Assembly (NCBI GenBank): GCA_963402885.1
Contig: OY727095.1
Coordinates: 17,117,001-17,181,000, forward strand
Source: Antedon bifida
Taxonomy: Eukaryota; Echinodermata; Crinoidea; Comatulida; Antedonidae
Direction of reading: 5' to 3'
Length of the DNA: 64,000 nucleotides
The notes under the pieces are model-generated. The model searched no databases. It was not told the DNA's origin and was given only the letters and a program-made list of their open reading frames with translations. Numbering within the stretch: the first letter of the stretch is position 1; every line of letters begins with the position of its first letter. Positions 42,401-47,762 of the stretch are shown here, in pieces. The position numbers were made by a program, and so were the translations under genes.

Positions 42401-43026
42401 TAGGCCTAGGCCTAGTACGTAGTAAAGATAATTAGTTATTCTTCAACAGTCACACAATTCAGATTCTGCCGCTGATTGCTAGTGAACAGGGGGAGGGAGA
42501 GAAAGAGTTAGAAGAACTGAAATAAGTCGTGACGTATAATAAACATCATACAAAATAATAATATAACTAACGAATCCGTATAATATAATAATGTTGTATG
42601 TTATAAAGTAAGGTAAATGCGTTTAATATAATACAATTATATTATAATATAATGTATTTTATTCATAATATAATAGTAAATGTTCATAATATAATGCCAA
42701 AACCGAATAATATAATACAAATAGTCAATAATTTGTTACATTTTTCACATAATATATTAGAAATAGATATAATATAATGCTAAAACTAAGTAATATAATG
42801 CAAAACGTATATTTCATTACAATACAATATATAATATAATAAAAAAATGATATAATAATATAATATTTTGAATACTTCAGACAGCTGAGGCTTGCCATAC
42901 TTTAATTGTAATATTTATGATTTCATAATTTTTTAAGAAAGTTTTAAAGTATTGCTAACTATTCAAACATTTTAATCTGGTTATTTTTGTTGGATTTGAA
43001 AAAAAACAAAAAACGTACCTTTCCAT
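2941..43026 (-). CDS. ANK-(ZU5-UPA-DED-like)x2 gene, predicted 24 coding exons (overall model)
   Basis: Overall entry for the spliced gene; exons are listed separately. Order 5' to 3': 43019-43026, 36278-36374, seven ankyrin exons 32383 to 20162, 18104-18188, module A (14105-14134, 12981-13513, 12456-12599, 10584-10716, 10391-10420, 10140-10199, 9321-9806), module B (8476-8505, 7327-7862, 6910-7038, 6527-6668, 5816-5845, 4262-4324, 2941-3440). Every exon has AG/GT borders, all phases join, and the lengths sum to 3777 nt, divisible by three, ending in TGA. The protein would have about nine ankyrin repeats followed by two ZU5-UPA-DED-like modules. ZU5-UPA pairs occur in ankyrins, UNC5, PIDD1 and (as FIIND) NLRP1/CARD8. 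No signal peptide or membrane segment is evident, so a cytosolic protein is likely. A sensor or cell-death role is inferred from domains only. Alternatives: separate transcripts for the ANK-module A part and for module B, or alternative use of ankyrin exons. Confidence 0.6.
3788..3903. repeat. Small palindromic element in intron
   Basis: Arms 3794-3818 and 3876-3900 are reverse complements with one mismatch over 25 bp, and the loop contains a further short inverted pair (ataggt/acctat). It has the form of a tiny foldback or MITE inside the last intron. Confidence 0.6.
4262..4324 (-). CDS. Module B linker exon (63 nt, acidic/Ser-rich)
   Basis: Acceptor 'ttttag' before GCAGTAGTG and donor AAG|GTAAGT. 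Phase 1 at both ends; encodes (G)SSDEDQNEGTSSSHQSQPRE. A low-complexity hydrophilic linker joining the UPA part to the DED-like exon. Homologous to 10140-10199 in module A and to the broken copy at 7932-7978. Confidence 0.7.
4461..5774. mobile_element. Harbinger-like non-autonomous DNA transposon
   Basis: About 38-bp terminal inverted repeats beginning 'gcccatattcttaaacc' at the left and ending 'ggtttaagaatatgggc' at the right. The flanking trinucleotide TTA (4458-4460 and 5775-5777) fits the 3-bp target duplication of PIF/Harbinger elements. A further inner inverted pair (about 4763-4779 against 5363-5379, 'gtagggaatgggtcttt') lies inside. No transposase frame. A lone related end is seen at about 46935-46976. 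The superfamily call rests on TSD length only. Confidence 0.6.
5816..5845 (-). CDS. Module B 30-nt mini-exon
   Basis: Acceptor 'tttgttgcag', donor 'AAG|GTATGTTATG'. Exactly 30 nt, phase 1 both sides, encoding (C)VVETESSNQ. It matches the mini-exon at 10391-10420 in sequence, in size and in the donor context GTATGTTATA/G. Too short for function prediction; it belongs to the flexible linker before the DED-like region. Confidence 0.65.
5944..6423. mobile_element. Mariner-type MITE, copy 1
   Basis: Long inverted repeats of about 50 bp beginning 'gagaggtttcgcaatcttac' and ending 'gttgcgaaacctccc', flanked by TA (5942-5943 and 6424-6425). A second copy in inverted orientation lies at 57236-57737, where an empty site proves TA target duplication. 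TA duplication is typical of the Tc1/mariner superfamily. No transposase. Confidence 0.75.
6527..6668 (-). CDS. Module B UPA exon (C-terminal part)
   Basis: Acceptor 'ttctag', donor T|GTAAGTATT, 142 nt, entering in phase 0 and leaving in phase 1. It encodes 47 residues with TVKAECLWYTRPLKTFLLRR and KVKVSLSQES, which reads as the last strands of a UPA domain (W..TRPLKTFLL... V.VSLSQ). Paralogue of 10584-10716. Confidence 0.7.
6910..7038 (-). CDS. Module B UPA exon (middle part)
   Basis: Acceptor 'gtatttcag', donor GAA|GTAAGTAA, 129 nt, phase 0 both ends. Encodes 43 residues starting MIKEAHKEIGEQPL and containing MKITVTEQKWEVQ, the central UPA pattern (hydrophobic strand, then W). Paralogue of 12456-12599, five codons shorter. 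The ATG at the exon start is internal. Confidence 0.7.
7327..7862 (-). CDS. Module B ZU5 domain exon (with start of UPA)
   Basis: 536 nt between acceptor 'tttcattcgcag' and donor AAG|GTAATTACT; phase 1 in, phase 0 out. ZU5 landmarks in order: (G)GTLHLKDEDIKLEI, SIISPIVKCGPEGTTFNKP, LSFPHDAV, WEFTLLVKD, EWKQIAL, and the end GRCCISLNHFCWYVLKG. The site corresponding to the FIIND/PIDD cleavage serine is cysteine here (TGT at 7462-7464; HFC instead of HFS). The UPA domain starts after it (KNMVLRVFGKMLGNYEYQL). Roughly 178 codons, near full length for ZU5 plus the UPA start. Paralogue of 12981-13513. Confidence 0.85.
7932..7978 (-). pseudogene. Broken copy of the acidic linker exon
   Basis: Starts with an intact acceptor (tttttag before GCAGTGGTGATGAGG) and reads SGDEDQNEDTSLSHQ, like the exon at 4262-4324. 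About 20 bp are missing compared with that exon, including the end of the exon and the GTAAGT donor. It is probably skipped, with splicing from 8476 straight to the ZU5 exon at 7862; the phases allow this. Confidence 0.65.
8242..8312 (+). mobile_element. 5S rRNA-derived fragment (SINE3-like or 5S pseudogene)
   Basis: The stretch contains 'gttaagcagtgttgg', 'cctggttgg', 'cttggatgggagaccatct' and 'aggaatgtcagtgctgt', which follows the 3' half of 5S rRNA including the box A, intermediate element and box C internal promoter region, with substitutions. The 5' half of 5S is not recognisable. The following ~100 bp (caggcatttgaaatcaacac...) may be the SINE body. It lies in the intron between 8476 and 7862, antisense to the gene. 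Confidence 0.6.
8476..8505 (-). CDS. Module B first mini-exon (30 nt, bridge from module A)
   Basis: Acceptor 'tttgttatag', donor TAG|GTATGTTAT; 30 nt, phase 1 both ends, encoding (G)NVETSRPNL. It resembles the pre-DED mini-exons at 5816 and 10391 (V-E/N-T-S pattern, same donor context), yet here it precedes a ZU5 exon. In phase it joins the DED-like exon of module A (AGA G|GC) to the ZU5 exon of module B (G|AT CAT CAA). Confidence 0.6.
   Translation of the reverse strand, partial: AMWKHQDQI
8559..8986. mobile_element. TIR element with 'aaccctattaaggggacac' ends
   Basis: 428-bp element with about 22-bp terminal inverted repeats: left 'aaccctattaaggggacac', right 'gtgtccccttaatagggtt'. No coding capacity; the plus-strand frames here are fortuitous. 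Part of its body (schematically ggggacactttctcat, then gccaac..ct, then gtgccaaatggtt) recurs at 63148-63265, next to a tandem array built from a similar 'aggggacacacccct' motif. Target duplication not clear. Confidence 0.55.
9025..9245. repeat. Two-copy ~117-bp tandem repeat
   Basis: 'aaagaggccac' with a following 'tttttgccag ... ccttccatac ... gatcatc.gatgctat' occurs at about 9025 and again at 9142. Intronic; the second unit is slightly diverged. Confidence 0.65.
9321..9806 (-). CDS. Module A DED-like exon, reads on into module B
   Basis: Acceptor 'cttaaactgtttag', donor AGAG|GTAAGAAAA; 486 nt, phase 1 both ends. Encodes (A)LSNDDFKQLIADF, GLLNRLQVLFIEIVDDIEVL, TSDLLALLINSELLS and LKEYADGWSLILDF..RGLL, the same pattern as the terminal exon at 2941-3440. 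Where that copy has a stop, this one has a good donor in the matching region. If the donor were ignored the frame would stop at 9301. The donor and its phase support continuation to 8505. Death-fold assignment is by hydrophobic pattern. Confidence 0.75.
10140..10199 (-). CDS. Module A linker exon (60 nt)
   Basis: Acceptor 'atttatag', donor GAAG|GTAACAATC; phase 1 both ends; encodes (G)SSKDINEGASLSTQCHPSE. Paralogue of 4262-4324, hydrophilic linker before the DED-like exon. Confidence 0.65.
10391..10420 (-). CDS. Module A 30-nt mini-exon
   Basis: Acceptor 'tttgttacag', donor CAAG|GTATGTTATA; 30 nt, phase 1 both ends, encoding (C)VVNTSKQNQ. Paralogue of 5816-5845. Confidence 0.65.
10584..10716 (-). 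CDS. Module A UPA exon (C-terminal part)
   Basis: Acceptor 'tttttcctag', donor T|GTAAGTATT; 133 nt, phase 0 in, phase 1 out; 44 residues beginning IVTAEYLSLTRPMKTFLLIR and containing AKVLLSQKS. Same UPA end as 6527-6668 with three fewer codons. A true exon rather than a plus-strand gene: the opposite-strand frame at 10490-10720 is its shadow. Confidence 0.7.
11870..12260 (+). mobile_element. LINE reverse-transcriptase C-terminal fragment
   Basis: Plus-strand translation, with at least one frame change, gives YVDRLKILKLLNGLLKKRAD, IIQIYKIINNIDPIE and then KLSKLTTKQEIRRHFFTSVE, DWNSLL, SSINRLKSG. This is the usual tail of jockey/CR1-type non-LTR reverse transcriptases (RL..L.LL...R.R.DII..YKI ... 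FF....DWN.L....S.N..K). The fragment lies in the intron between 12456 and 10716, opposite to the gene. A possible unrelated transposon tip ('cagtggtggatctag') sits at 11226. Confidence 0.6.
12456..12599 (-). CDS. Module A UPA exon (middle part)
   Basis: Acceptor 'atatatttcag', donor CAG|GTAAAAAC; 144 nt, phase 0 both ends; 48 residues, MIEKKHQEDGEQML... with MEIAVEILDQKWKIQ. Paralogue of 6910-7038. Confidence 0.7.
12981..13513 (-). CDS. Module A ZU5 domain exon with HFS triplet (FIIND-like)
   Basis: 533 nt between acceptor 'tttatttttcag' and donor AAAAG|GTAATTATT. ZU5 landmarks: GETLHLKDEDIKLEIPSEAI, SIISPIVKCGPEGTTFNKP, ISLSFPHDAV, WEFTLLVKD, EWKQIALI, GLCCITLNHFSSYALKG. Counting from the internal Met at 13503-13505, H128-F129-S130 lie at 13116-13124. 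HFS is the autocleavage triplet of PIDD1, and SFS/FS of NLRP1/CARD8, so this copy may cleave itself between Phe and Ser. The UPA domain follows (KKRMLLGFFGKMLANDEYQL). Cleavage is inferred; the catalytic His and Glu need a structure-based alignment. Confidence 0.85.
14105..14134 (-). CDS. Module A leading mini-exon (30 nt)
   Basis: Acceptor 'ggtaatttttcag', donor AATG|GTGAGTTAC; 30 nt, phase 1 both ends; encodes (N)LPSPVQKQN. It connects the last ankyrin exon (phase 1 end at 18104) to the ZU5 exon (phase 1 start at 13513). Small, so called from splice sites and phase only. Confidence 0.55.
14135..18103 (-). other. Large intron between last ankyrin exon and module A
   Basis: No exon I can support. 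It contains matching but imperfect transposon-like tips at 14271 ('caggggcgcatctag') and 16662 ('ctagatccgcccctg' on the plus strand), without a clear target duplication; a 14.5-14.6 kb patch with the word 'taagtgcaatacattt' repeated; a hairpin at 15421-15496; a short duplicated word 'gagtacgatgatattgact' at about 14874 and 14956; and a duplicated 'tttacatttat.tgcaattaataaa' block near 16610 and 16943. A motif 'cctgacgacaatca ... cgaaacgtcgag' near 16390-16430 is like the ends of Penelope-like elements. Confidence 0.45.
15421..15496. repeat. Hairpin, ~28-bp arms
   Basis: Arm 15421-15449 and arm 15469-15496 are reverse complements with about three mismatches, both containing 'gggaatgatatt' or its complement; loop about 19 nt. 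It may be a small foldback transposon or a structured RNA. Confidence 0.6.
18104..18188 (-). CDS. Last, divergent ankyrin-repeat exon
   Basis: Acceptor 'ccattttttttaatag', donor AAAAA|GTAAGTGAAG; 85 nt, phase 0 in and phase 1 out. Encodes KRHTPVYMLEKNRWIEKQRK followed by TEILNFLK: an ankyrin repeat with TPVY in place of TPLH and the EIL..L helix kept. It is the only exon in the 14.1-20.2 kb gap that accepts phase 0 from the ankyrin array and delivers phase 1 to 14134, so it completes the reading frame. It occupies the equivalent place in a divergent copy of the array unit. Confidence 0.65.
20162..20266 (-). CDS. Ankyrin-repeat exon 7 (105 nt)
   Basis: Acceptor 'cctttccag', donor AATAAG|GTAATG. 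35 codons, phase 0 both ends: NGNTPLHEYLCYGDPTLEIV.. ending GAPVALQNK. TPLH, the LEIV..LI helix and the GA turn are the ankyrin signature. In the next exon the residues K|(K/N)G continue the repeat, so consecutive exons give uninterrupted repeats with a 35-residue period. Confidence 0.8.
22017..22121 (-). CDS. Ankyrin-repeat exon 6 (105 nt)
   Basis: Same borders and phase as the other copies. Reads SGDTPLHLYLCHEDPTLEIV then ACLIQHGAPVALQNK. The longer open frame to 22163 runs into intron on both sides; the splice sites define the exon. Confidence 0.8.
22871..23520. repeat. Triplicated ~216-bp intronic segment
   Basis: The stretch from 'gaacttttcttaaaaacatt' to 'gacagaagcatttttttt' appears three times head to tail ('attcagtttgaaaag' at about 22890, 23107 and 23323), almost identical. 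Other array units hold a single copy (for example at 29345), so this is a local, recent amplification. Confidence 0.85.
24702..24806 (-). CDS. Ankyrin-repeat exon 5 (105 nt)
   Basis: Borders TTCCAG|TCTGG and AATAAG|GTAATG, phase 0. Reads SGDTPLHLYLYHGYPTLEIV then TCLIQDGAPVALQNK. Confidence 0.8.
25800..27000. repeat. ~604-bp tandem duplication inside the ankyrin array
   Basis: The block at 25800-26403 is repeated at 26404-27000, nearly identical (compare 'taactgaaatccaattctat' at 25801 and 26405). It has no ankyrin exon and so lengthens the intron without adding a repeat. Confidence 0.8.
27165..27269 (-). CDS. Ankyrin-repeat exon 4 (105 nt)
   Basis: Borders and phase as in the other copies. 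Reads YGNTPLHLNLWLGDPTLKVV then TCLIQHGAPVALQNK. It differs most in the first helix and loop (LNLWLGD), the positions that usually face a ligand. Confidence 0.8.
27881..28054 (-). pseudogene. Two ankyrin-exon relics
   Basis: At 27881-27925 a degenerate copy keeps 'cattaccctattttgcaatg' but has lost the rest of the exon. At 28034-28054 the 3' end of an exon with its donor (cattac|cttattttgcaatgctactgg on the plus strand) is cut off and joined to intron sequence. Neither has an acceptor. They record failed or rearranged duplications between exons 3 and 4. Confidence 0.65.
28488..28592 (-). CDS. Ankyrin-repeat exon 3 (105 nt)
   Basis: Borders TTCCAG|CATGGG and AATAAG|GTAATG, phase 0. Reads HGNTPLHEYLCHGYPTLEIV then TCLIQDGALVALQNK. 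Confidence 0.8.
30745..30849 (-). CDS. Ankyrin-repeat exon 2 (105 nt)
   Basis: Acceptor as in the other copies; the donor is slightly different (AAG|GTAAATCT rather than GTAATG) but still suitable. Reads HGNTPLHEYLCHEDPTLEIV then TCLIQDGAPVALQNK. Confidence 0.78.
32273..32383 (-). CDS. Ankyrin-repeat exon 1 (111 nt)
   Basis: Acceptor TTCCAG|GATGG, donor AATAAG|GTAATG; 37 codons, two more than its neighbours. Reads DGDTPLHSYLRSPLYAPTLE then IVTCLIQHGAPVAWQNK. The junction with the preceding cap exon gives SIDK|DGDTPLH, the usual D..G.TPLH ankyrin transition, which supports splicing from 36278. Confidence 0.78.
32789..33817 (-). mobile_element. Non-autonomous Helitron
   Basis: On the minus strand it starts TCTATTATAAGTGAGAGAG and ends in a GC-rich hairpin (CCCGCCCTGGGGCGGG at 32801-32816) followed by TATAATTGCTAG. 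The 5'-TC and 3'-CTAG (CTRR) ends fit Helitrons. It sits precisely between A and T: joining the flanks gives 'actcaatggtagag', the sequence found uninterrupted in the other array units. No Rep/helicase frame. It contains a C-rich run (33480-33506) and an internal ~160-bp imperfect duplication (about 33530-33640 and 33690-33795). Confidence 0.85.
33818..35350. other. Intron between cap exon and ankyrin exon 1
   Basis: No exon supported. About 33860-34610 is unrelated to the array units and includes repeated 'taaccggtta'-type words and the word 'cagcagaaacagaccctta', suggesting another small transposon. The remainder (34620-35340) is a diverged array-unit intron. The 102-residue plus-strand frame at 34040 has no recognisable domain. 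Confidence 0.4.
35351..36130. repeat. 71-bp satellite, 11 copies, with three-unit higher order
   Basis: 'agcctaatg' occurs at 35371, 35439 and then every 71 bp to 36078. Unit variants (gtgc/gtac and ccccc/ccgcc/cctcc) follow the order gtgc-ccgcc, gtgc-ccccc, gtac-ccccc twice (copies 4-9), a 213-bp higher-order repeat. It lies in the intron just downstream of the cap exon. Confidence 0.85.
36278..36374 (-). CDS. Ankyrin N-terminal cap exon
   Basis: Acceptor 'cattttaacag', donor GATAAG|GTATTTAAA; 97 nt, phase 2 in, phase 0 out. Encodes NKLEKALLSNNDLQTIKQIC then KTQPDLVKSIDK, a typical first ankyrin half-repeat (L..AL...D...I+.I....PDLV..ID). It joins in frame to exon 43019-43026 upstream and to 32383 downstream. 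Confidence 0.7.
36468..42899. mobile_element. Giant foldback (long-TIR) element filling intron 1
   Basis: The left arm starts 'tatggcaagcctcagctg' and the right arm ends with the exact complement 'cagctgaggcttgccata'. The flanks are a perfect 7-bp duplication 'ctttaat' (36461-36467 and 42900-42906). The arms are close complements to near the centre (~39985 and ~40145), so almost all of the 6.4 kb is a palindrome. The left arm has about 0.7 kb (38400-39117) absent from the right. Each arm holds AT-rich 'tattatatta' DNA, a 'ctaggcctag'-rich patch, and the same 91-93-residue open frame (37678-37953 and 41456-41737). No transposase is recognisable. Confidence 0.85.
43019..43026 (-). CDS. Candidate first coding exon (start codon)
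   Basis: ATG GAA AG|GTACGT on the minus strand. The 2-nt overhang joins G AAC AAA of the cap exon to give MERNKLEKALL. An in-frame TGA lies 21 nt upstream, so the frame cannot start earlier in this exon. Without the foldback element the intron to 36374 would be only about 205 bp, similar to other short introns here. The call rests on a start, a donor and phase only; a different first exon is possible. Confidence 0.4.
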
Positions 43027-43181
43027 TTCAAAAATACAGTGTGTTCATTTAACAATTATTATTACTGATAGCTTCTAGTGTAAAAGTAAGCCTACACATT
43101 CTGTTCTGAAAATATGAAAGGTAAAACATAATTAATCAGACATAAACCTTTGCATTAAAGGCTACGACAATTAAATTGCAC

Positions 43182-44822
43182 CTGTATGCTGGCATTACTG
43201 AATGAAGATGACCTGTATGCTGGTGTTAATGAATGAAGATGACCTGTATGCTGGTGTTACTGAATGAAGATGACCTGTATGCCGGTGTTACTGAATGAAG
43301 ATGACCTGTATGCTGGTGTTACTGAATGAAGATGACCTGTATGCTGGCGTTACTGAATGAAGATGACCTGTATGCTGGTGTTACTGAATGAAGATGACCT
43401 GTATGCTGGTGTTACTGAATGAAGATGACCTGTATACTGGTGTTACTGCATGAAGATGACCTGTATGCTGGCATTACTGAATGAAGATGACCTGTATGCT
43501 GGTGTTACTGAATGAAGATGACCTGTATGCTGGTGTTACTGAATGAAGATGACCTGTATGCTGGTGTTACTGAATGAAGATGACTTGTATGCCGGTGTTA
43601 CTGAATGAAGATGACCTGTATGCTGGTGTTACTGAATGAAGATGACCTGTATGCTGGTGTTACTGAATGAAGATGACCTGTATTCTGGTGTTACTGAATG
43701 AAGATGACCTGTATGCCAGTGTTACTGAATGAAGATGACCTGTATGCCGGTGTTACTGAATGAAAATGACCTGTATGCCGGTTTTACTGAATGAAGATGA
43801 CCTGTATGCCGGTGTTAATGAATGAAGATGACCTGTATGCTGGCGTTACTGAATGAAGATGACCTGTATGCCAGTGTTACTGAATGAAGATGACCTGTAT
43901 GCTGGTGTTACTGAATGAAGATGACCTGTATGCCAGTGTTACTGAATGATGATGACCGGTTTGCTGGTGTTACTGCATGAAGATGACCTGTATGATGGTG
44001 TTACTGAATGAAGATGACCTATATGCTGGTGTTACTGAATGAAGATGACCTGTATGCTGGTGTTACTGCATGAAGATGACCTGTATGTTGGCGTTACTGA
44101 ATGAAGATGACCTGTATGCTGGTGTTACTGAATGAAGATGACCTGTATGCTGGTGTTACTGCATGAAGATGACCTGTATGCTGGTGTTACTGAATGAAGA
44201 TAGCCTGTATGCTGGTGTTACTGAATGAAGATAGCCTGTATGCTGGTGTTACTGAATGAAGATGACCTGTATGCTGGTGTTACTGCATGAAGATGACCTG
44301 TATGTTGGCGTTACTGAATGAAGATAGCCTGTATGCTGGTGTTACTGAATGAAGATGACCTGTTTGCTAGTGTTACTGCATGAAGATGACCTGTATGCTG
44401 GCGTTACTGAATGAAGATGACCTGTTTGCTGGTGTTACTGAATGAAGCTGACCTGTATGCCGGTGTTACTGAATGAAAATGACCTGTATGCCGGTTTTAC
44501 TGAATGAAGATGACCTGTATGCCGGTGTTAATGAATGAAGATGACCTGTATGCTGGTGTTACTAAATGAAGATGACTTGTATGCCAGTGTTACTGAATGA
44601 AGATGACCTGTATGCCGGTGTTACTGAATGAAGATGACCTGTATGCCAGTGTTACTGAATGAAGATGACCGGTTTGCTGGTGTTACTGCATGAAGATGAC
44701 CTGTATGATGGTGTTACTGAATGAAGATGACCTGTATGCTGGTGTTACTGAATGAAGATGACCTGTATGCTGGTGTTACTGCATGAAGATGACCTGTATG
44801 TTGGCGTTACTGAATGAAGATG
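43182..44822. repeat. 31-bp minisatellite, ~53 copies
   Basis: The unit is 'atgacctgtatgctggtgtt' plus 'actgaatgaag', period 31, with scattered substitutions (cc/ct, tgttact/cgttact, gaatg/gcatg). Blocks of variants recur (compare 43720-43960 with 44450-44690), showing internal segmental duplication. 31 is not a multiple of three, so it is not coding. It lies about 160 bp upstream of the candidate start codon, so it may be in or near the promoter or 5'UTR. Confidence 0.9.
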
Positions 44823-47762
44823 ACTCCTGTGCTAGCAACATATTATACTTTAGATTTTTAAACTGTTATACTTGTACAAATAAAGCATATTGTGTACATT
44901 GTGCGATTGTAAAATCTAAGTTTATCACCAAGTTAATATTAAACTGGCCATGGTCTCATCTATAAATATTTAAAAAATTATTTTGTTGACATATCTTGTT
45001 TTGTGGATTCATTTTCCCAAATGGCAATTATGACTTATCTTTAATTAATACACAACAAATGGCTGCCATTCAGTTTGGCAGCTATACTTTACACCCCAAA
45101 AAAACAGAAAACAAGGCCAATAGCCATAAGTCGCGTGCTAAAACGCATAGTGATACCGGACCGACAGACAGACCGACCGACCGACATAGTGAACTATAGA
45201 GTCGCGTCCACGCGACTAAAAACATCCCTCTAGGCAATTGTGAGTATCAGAAAAACGTATCAGTTATTTGGTCAACAATTTTGTTAATATTCTACATACT
45301 ACATAAACTATGAACCATCTATTTTGAAATGAGCTTTGCCTGAATATCTTGTTGCTAGGGGTAACAGACCCACATAAACACAGCAAATCATTGTTATTAA
45401 TCAATACCCTGGATTTTTCAAATTACACAATGCATGGTGGGAAGGAATCTGGTGAAATTATTTGCAATTAACCTTACTGCACAAAATATCTATCCTATAT
45501 CGCAGCAAACTTCAATTTAAACAGAAAAAAGTCTCACAACAGCGGTGGCGCCAGGATCTTCCCTGACGTGGGGGCTACATCCCGCATCGAGGGGGCTATG
45601 CGAGCAAAGCGAGCATCTTTAGGCTGGGGGCCAGGGGGCCCTAAGGGCCCCCGGTAGGGGTCCAGAGGCTGAATCCCCCAGGAGCAACGCAAAGCGAGCA
45701 TCATTTGAGGCCATTTTAATCAAATTTACAGTGGGGTAGCCACTTTTTCCATTTTTCATAAATAAAATACTGCATGCAAAAAACCGATGCACGTTGACTG
45801 TGTCACTTTAAAGTGACCTTTAAAGTTCAAAATATGCCTATATTTATCGGGTAAATTGTAGCATAGAAAACATACGCGAATGTAAAACGTACCCACAGGC
45901 CAAGAGGTATATTGTTTATCACAGAGGCGTGGCTGGTTGCTGTCTGGGGGTGCAAAAATTGTAAATACGCACCTTGAGCTGATCTGTAAGAAAATTTTTA
46001 AAAATAGAGCTGCTAGGACCCCGGAAATTGCAATTATACATTGATATATGAAACGAAATTACAAGTCTACAGAACCAGACAACCGTGGTTGGGATGGAGC
46101 TAAGAAATTTTTCAAAAATAGAGCTGTTAGGTCTCGGAAAATGCACTTATTGTACTTCGAAATATGAAATGAAATTCATAAGTACCTATGATCAGCTTTA
46201 TGGTTGGGGCTAAGCTAAGACAATTTTGAAAACTAGAACTGCAAGTCTTCAACAATTGCATCTTATAATTTGATAAAATCAGGCCTAGAGGCTTAAAAAA
46301 GTAGTCCGTTTGGCTTAATTTGGGGGCGGGGAGGGGTGCGTCCACAAGCATAGACCATTTTCAGTCGGGAAATTCAGTATACCTTGCAAGTGTATGCATG
46401 CATAACATCTGGACTTCCGAGTACGAGAAGTTCATGACATACAGGACAAACTTAATAATTTGGCTATAATAAGATGTTGTTGGCTAAGCGAAAATGGCAT
46501 GTTTTTTGTTTAGTAATGTATGAAATATTTATTTAAGGTGCCCCACGTTACAGAGGGTTAATCGTAAATTAAAAAATTGGTGAACATACGAACAATTAAC
46601 CAAATTTGTTTTTGCTGTAGTGTACGTCGATACACAGTACACGAAGTAACGCATCGGTAAACTTCACCTGGAAAGTAACTACACTACACATTTTGGTCCC
46701 TGGATGGAACATGATATCACGCGAAAACCACAATGGGCCCAATGTTGAACGATTCGTACAAGGGGACACCGGCAGAGCGTACCTATTGTAGTAGTTAGAT
46801 CGCTGGCCATAATGAATGCATATAAAGTGCATAATAACCCTCTGAAGTGAACGTGAACGATTTGTACTGTATATTATATTCCCCTTGCCGGGGAGGCTAG
46901 CCCCGTAGCTCGAATTAGCATTTTTTTAAGTCGAAGTTCGAACTACAACTAAAGTCTGGTTTAAGAATACAGACGTATCACTGTACTATCTGGCTAATAC
47001 ACCTGTTTTTATTTTCACGTCAGACATGTTTTGTTCAAAGTATACTTAGTACAAGATATTCAGCAGCCTAACTTCTGTGACTTTTGTACTCTCCAACAAC
47101 AGACATTAGTAGGTTTGATATTAACATTTTAACACAAGTTTATTGAACAATTCATGTGCTATTAAACGAAAGGCCTGAAAGGTAAGTGATAACATAGGCA
47201 GAATTTAAGCAAAAGGTAGTGATCACCCTTGTAGTATTCACCAAGATTAGCTTTTAAGCCTCTGAATTTCGAATTAAAATCTGTAATTTAATTGTATTGC
47301 AATTTTTGCTGTAAAAATAAAATAGTTGAGAAACACTTCAATGGATGCAACTGGTTGCCATAAACCAACATTTCCAAACAAAGTATTGCTATTCCTGTAA
47401 TTGTCATAAAACAAAGCACAATTCTGTAAGTCAAATGAAATATTAAATAAATAATATAAAAACTCACACTACAACTGAATCTGAACAACAGAATTGTTGG
47501 TACCCTACCCTGGAAACAATCCTCAATCCACTGGTAAATCAGTTCGACTGAAAAGCTCTACAAACATGCTACTTGACTATAGGGTGTTTATAATTCTCAC
47601 TGCTTCTGTGCATCACATGACTTCCTAATCAGTCTTGCATGCTAGCCTATAATAGAAAATATAAGTCTTGTTTACCTATCTACAGTTTGCAAACTTCATA
47701 TAAACAAAGATAGTGTTAGAAAGATATCATAATTCATATTCAACCAATGTAAACGAATGAAT
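44823..47762. other. No gene seen; dispersed repeat fragments
   Basis: Contains a run of GACC/GACA units followed by 'agtcgcgtccacgcgact' (45158-45216), which looks like a transposon end; a GC-rich dispersed-repeat fragment at 45546-45710 with 'ggggccctaagggcccc'; three degenerate ~115-bp repeats with the core 'aaaaatagagctg.taggtc' (about 45980, 46105 and 46215); and at about 46935-46976 one end of the Harbinger-like family seen at 4461. The minus-strand frames here look like chance. Confidence 0.45.

Noticed and set aside
43182-44822. CRISPR-like regular array
   Set aside because: Units are directly adjacent with no unique spacers, in an intron-bearing animal genome; it is a minisatellite.
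45919-46351. Two overlapping minus-strand frames of about 75 residues
   Set aside because: They fall on three degenerate copies of a ~115-bp repeat; similarity between them reflects the repeat.
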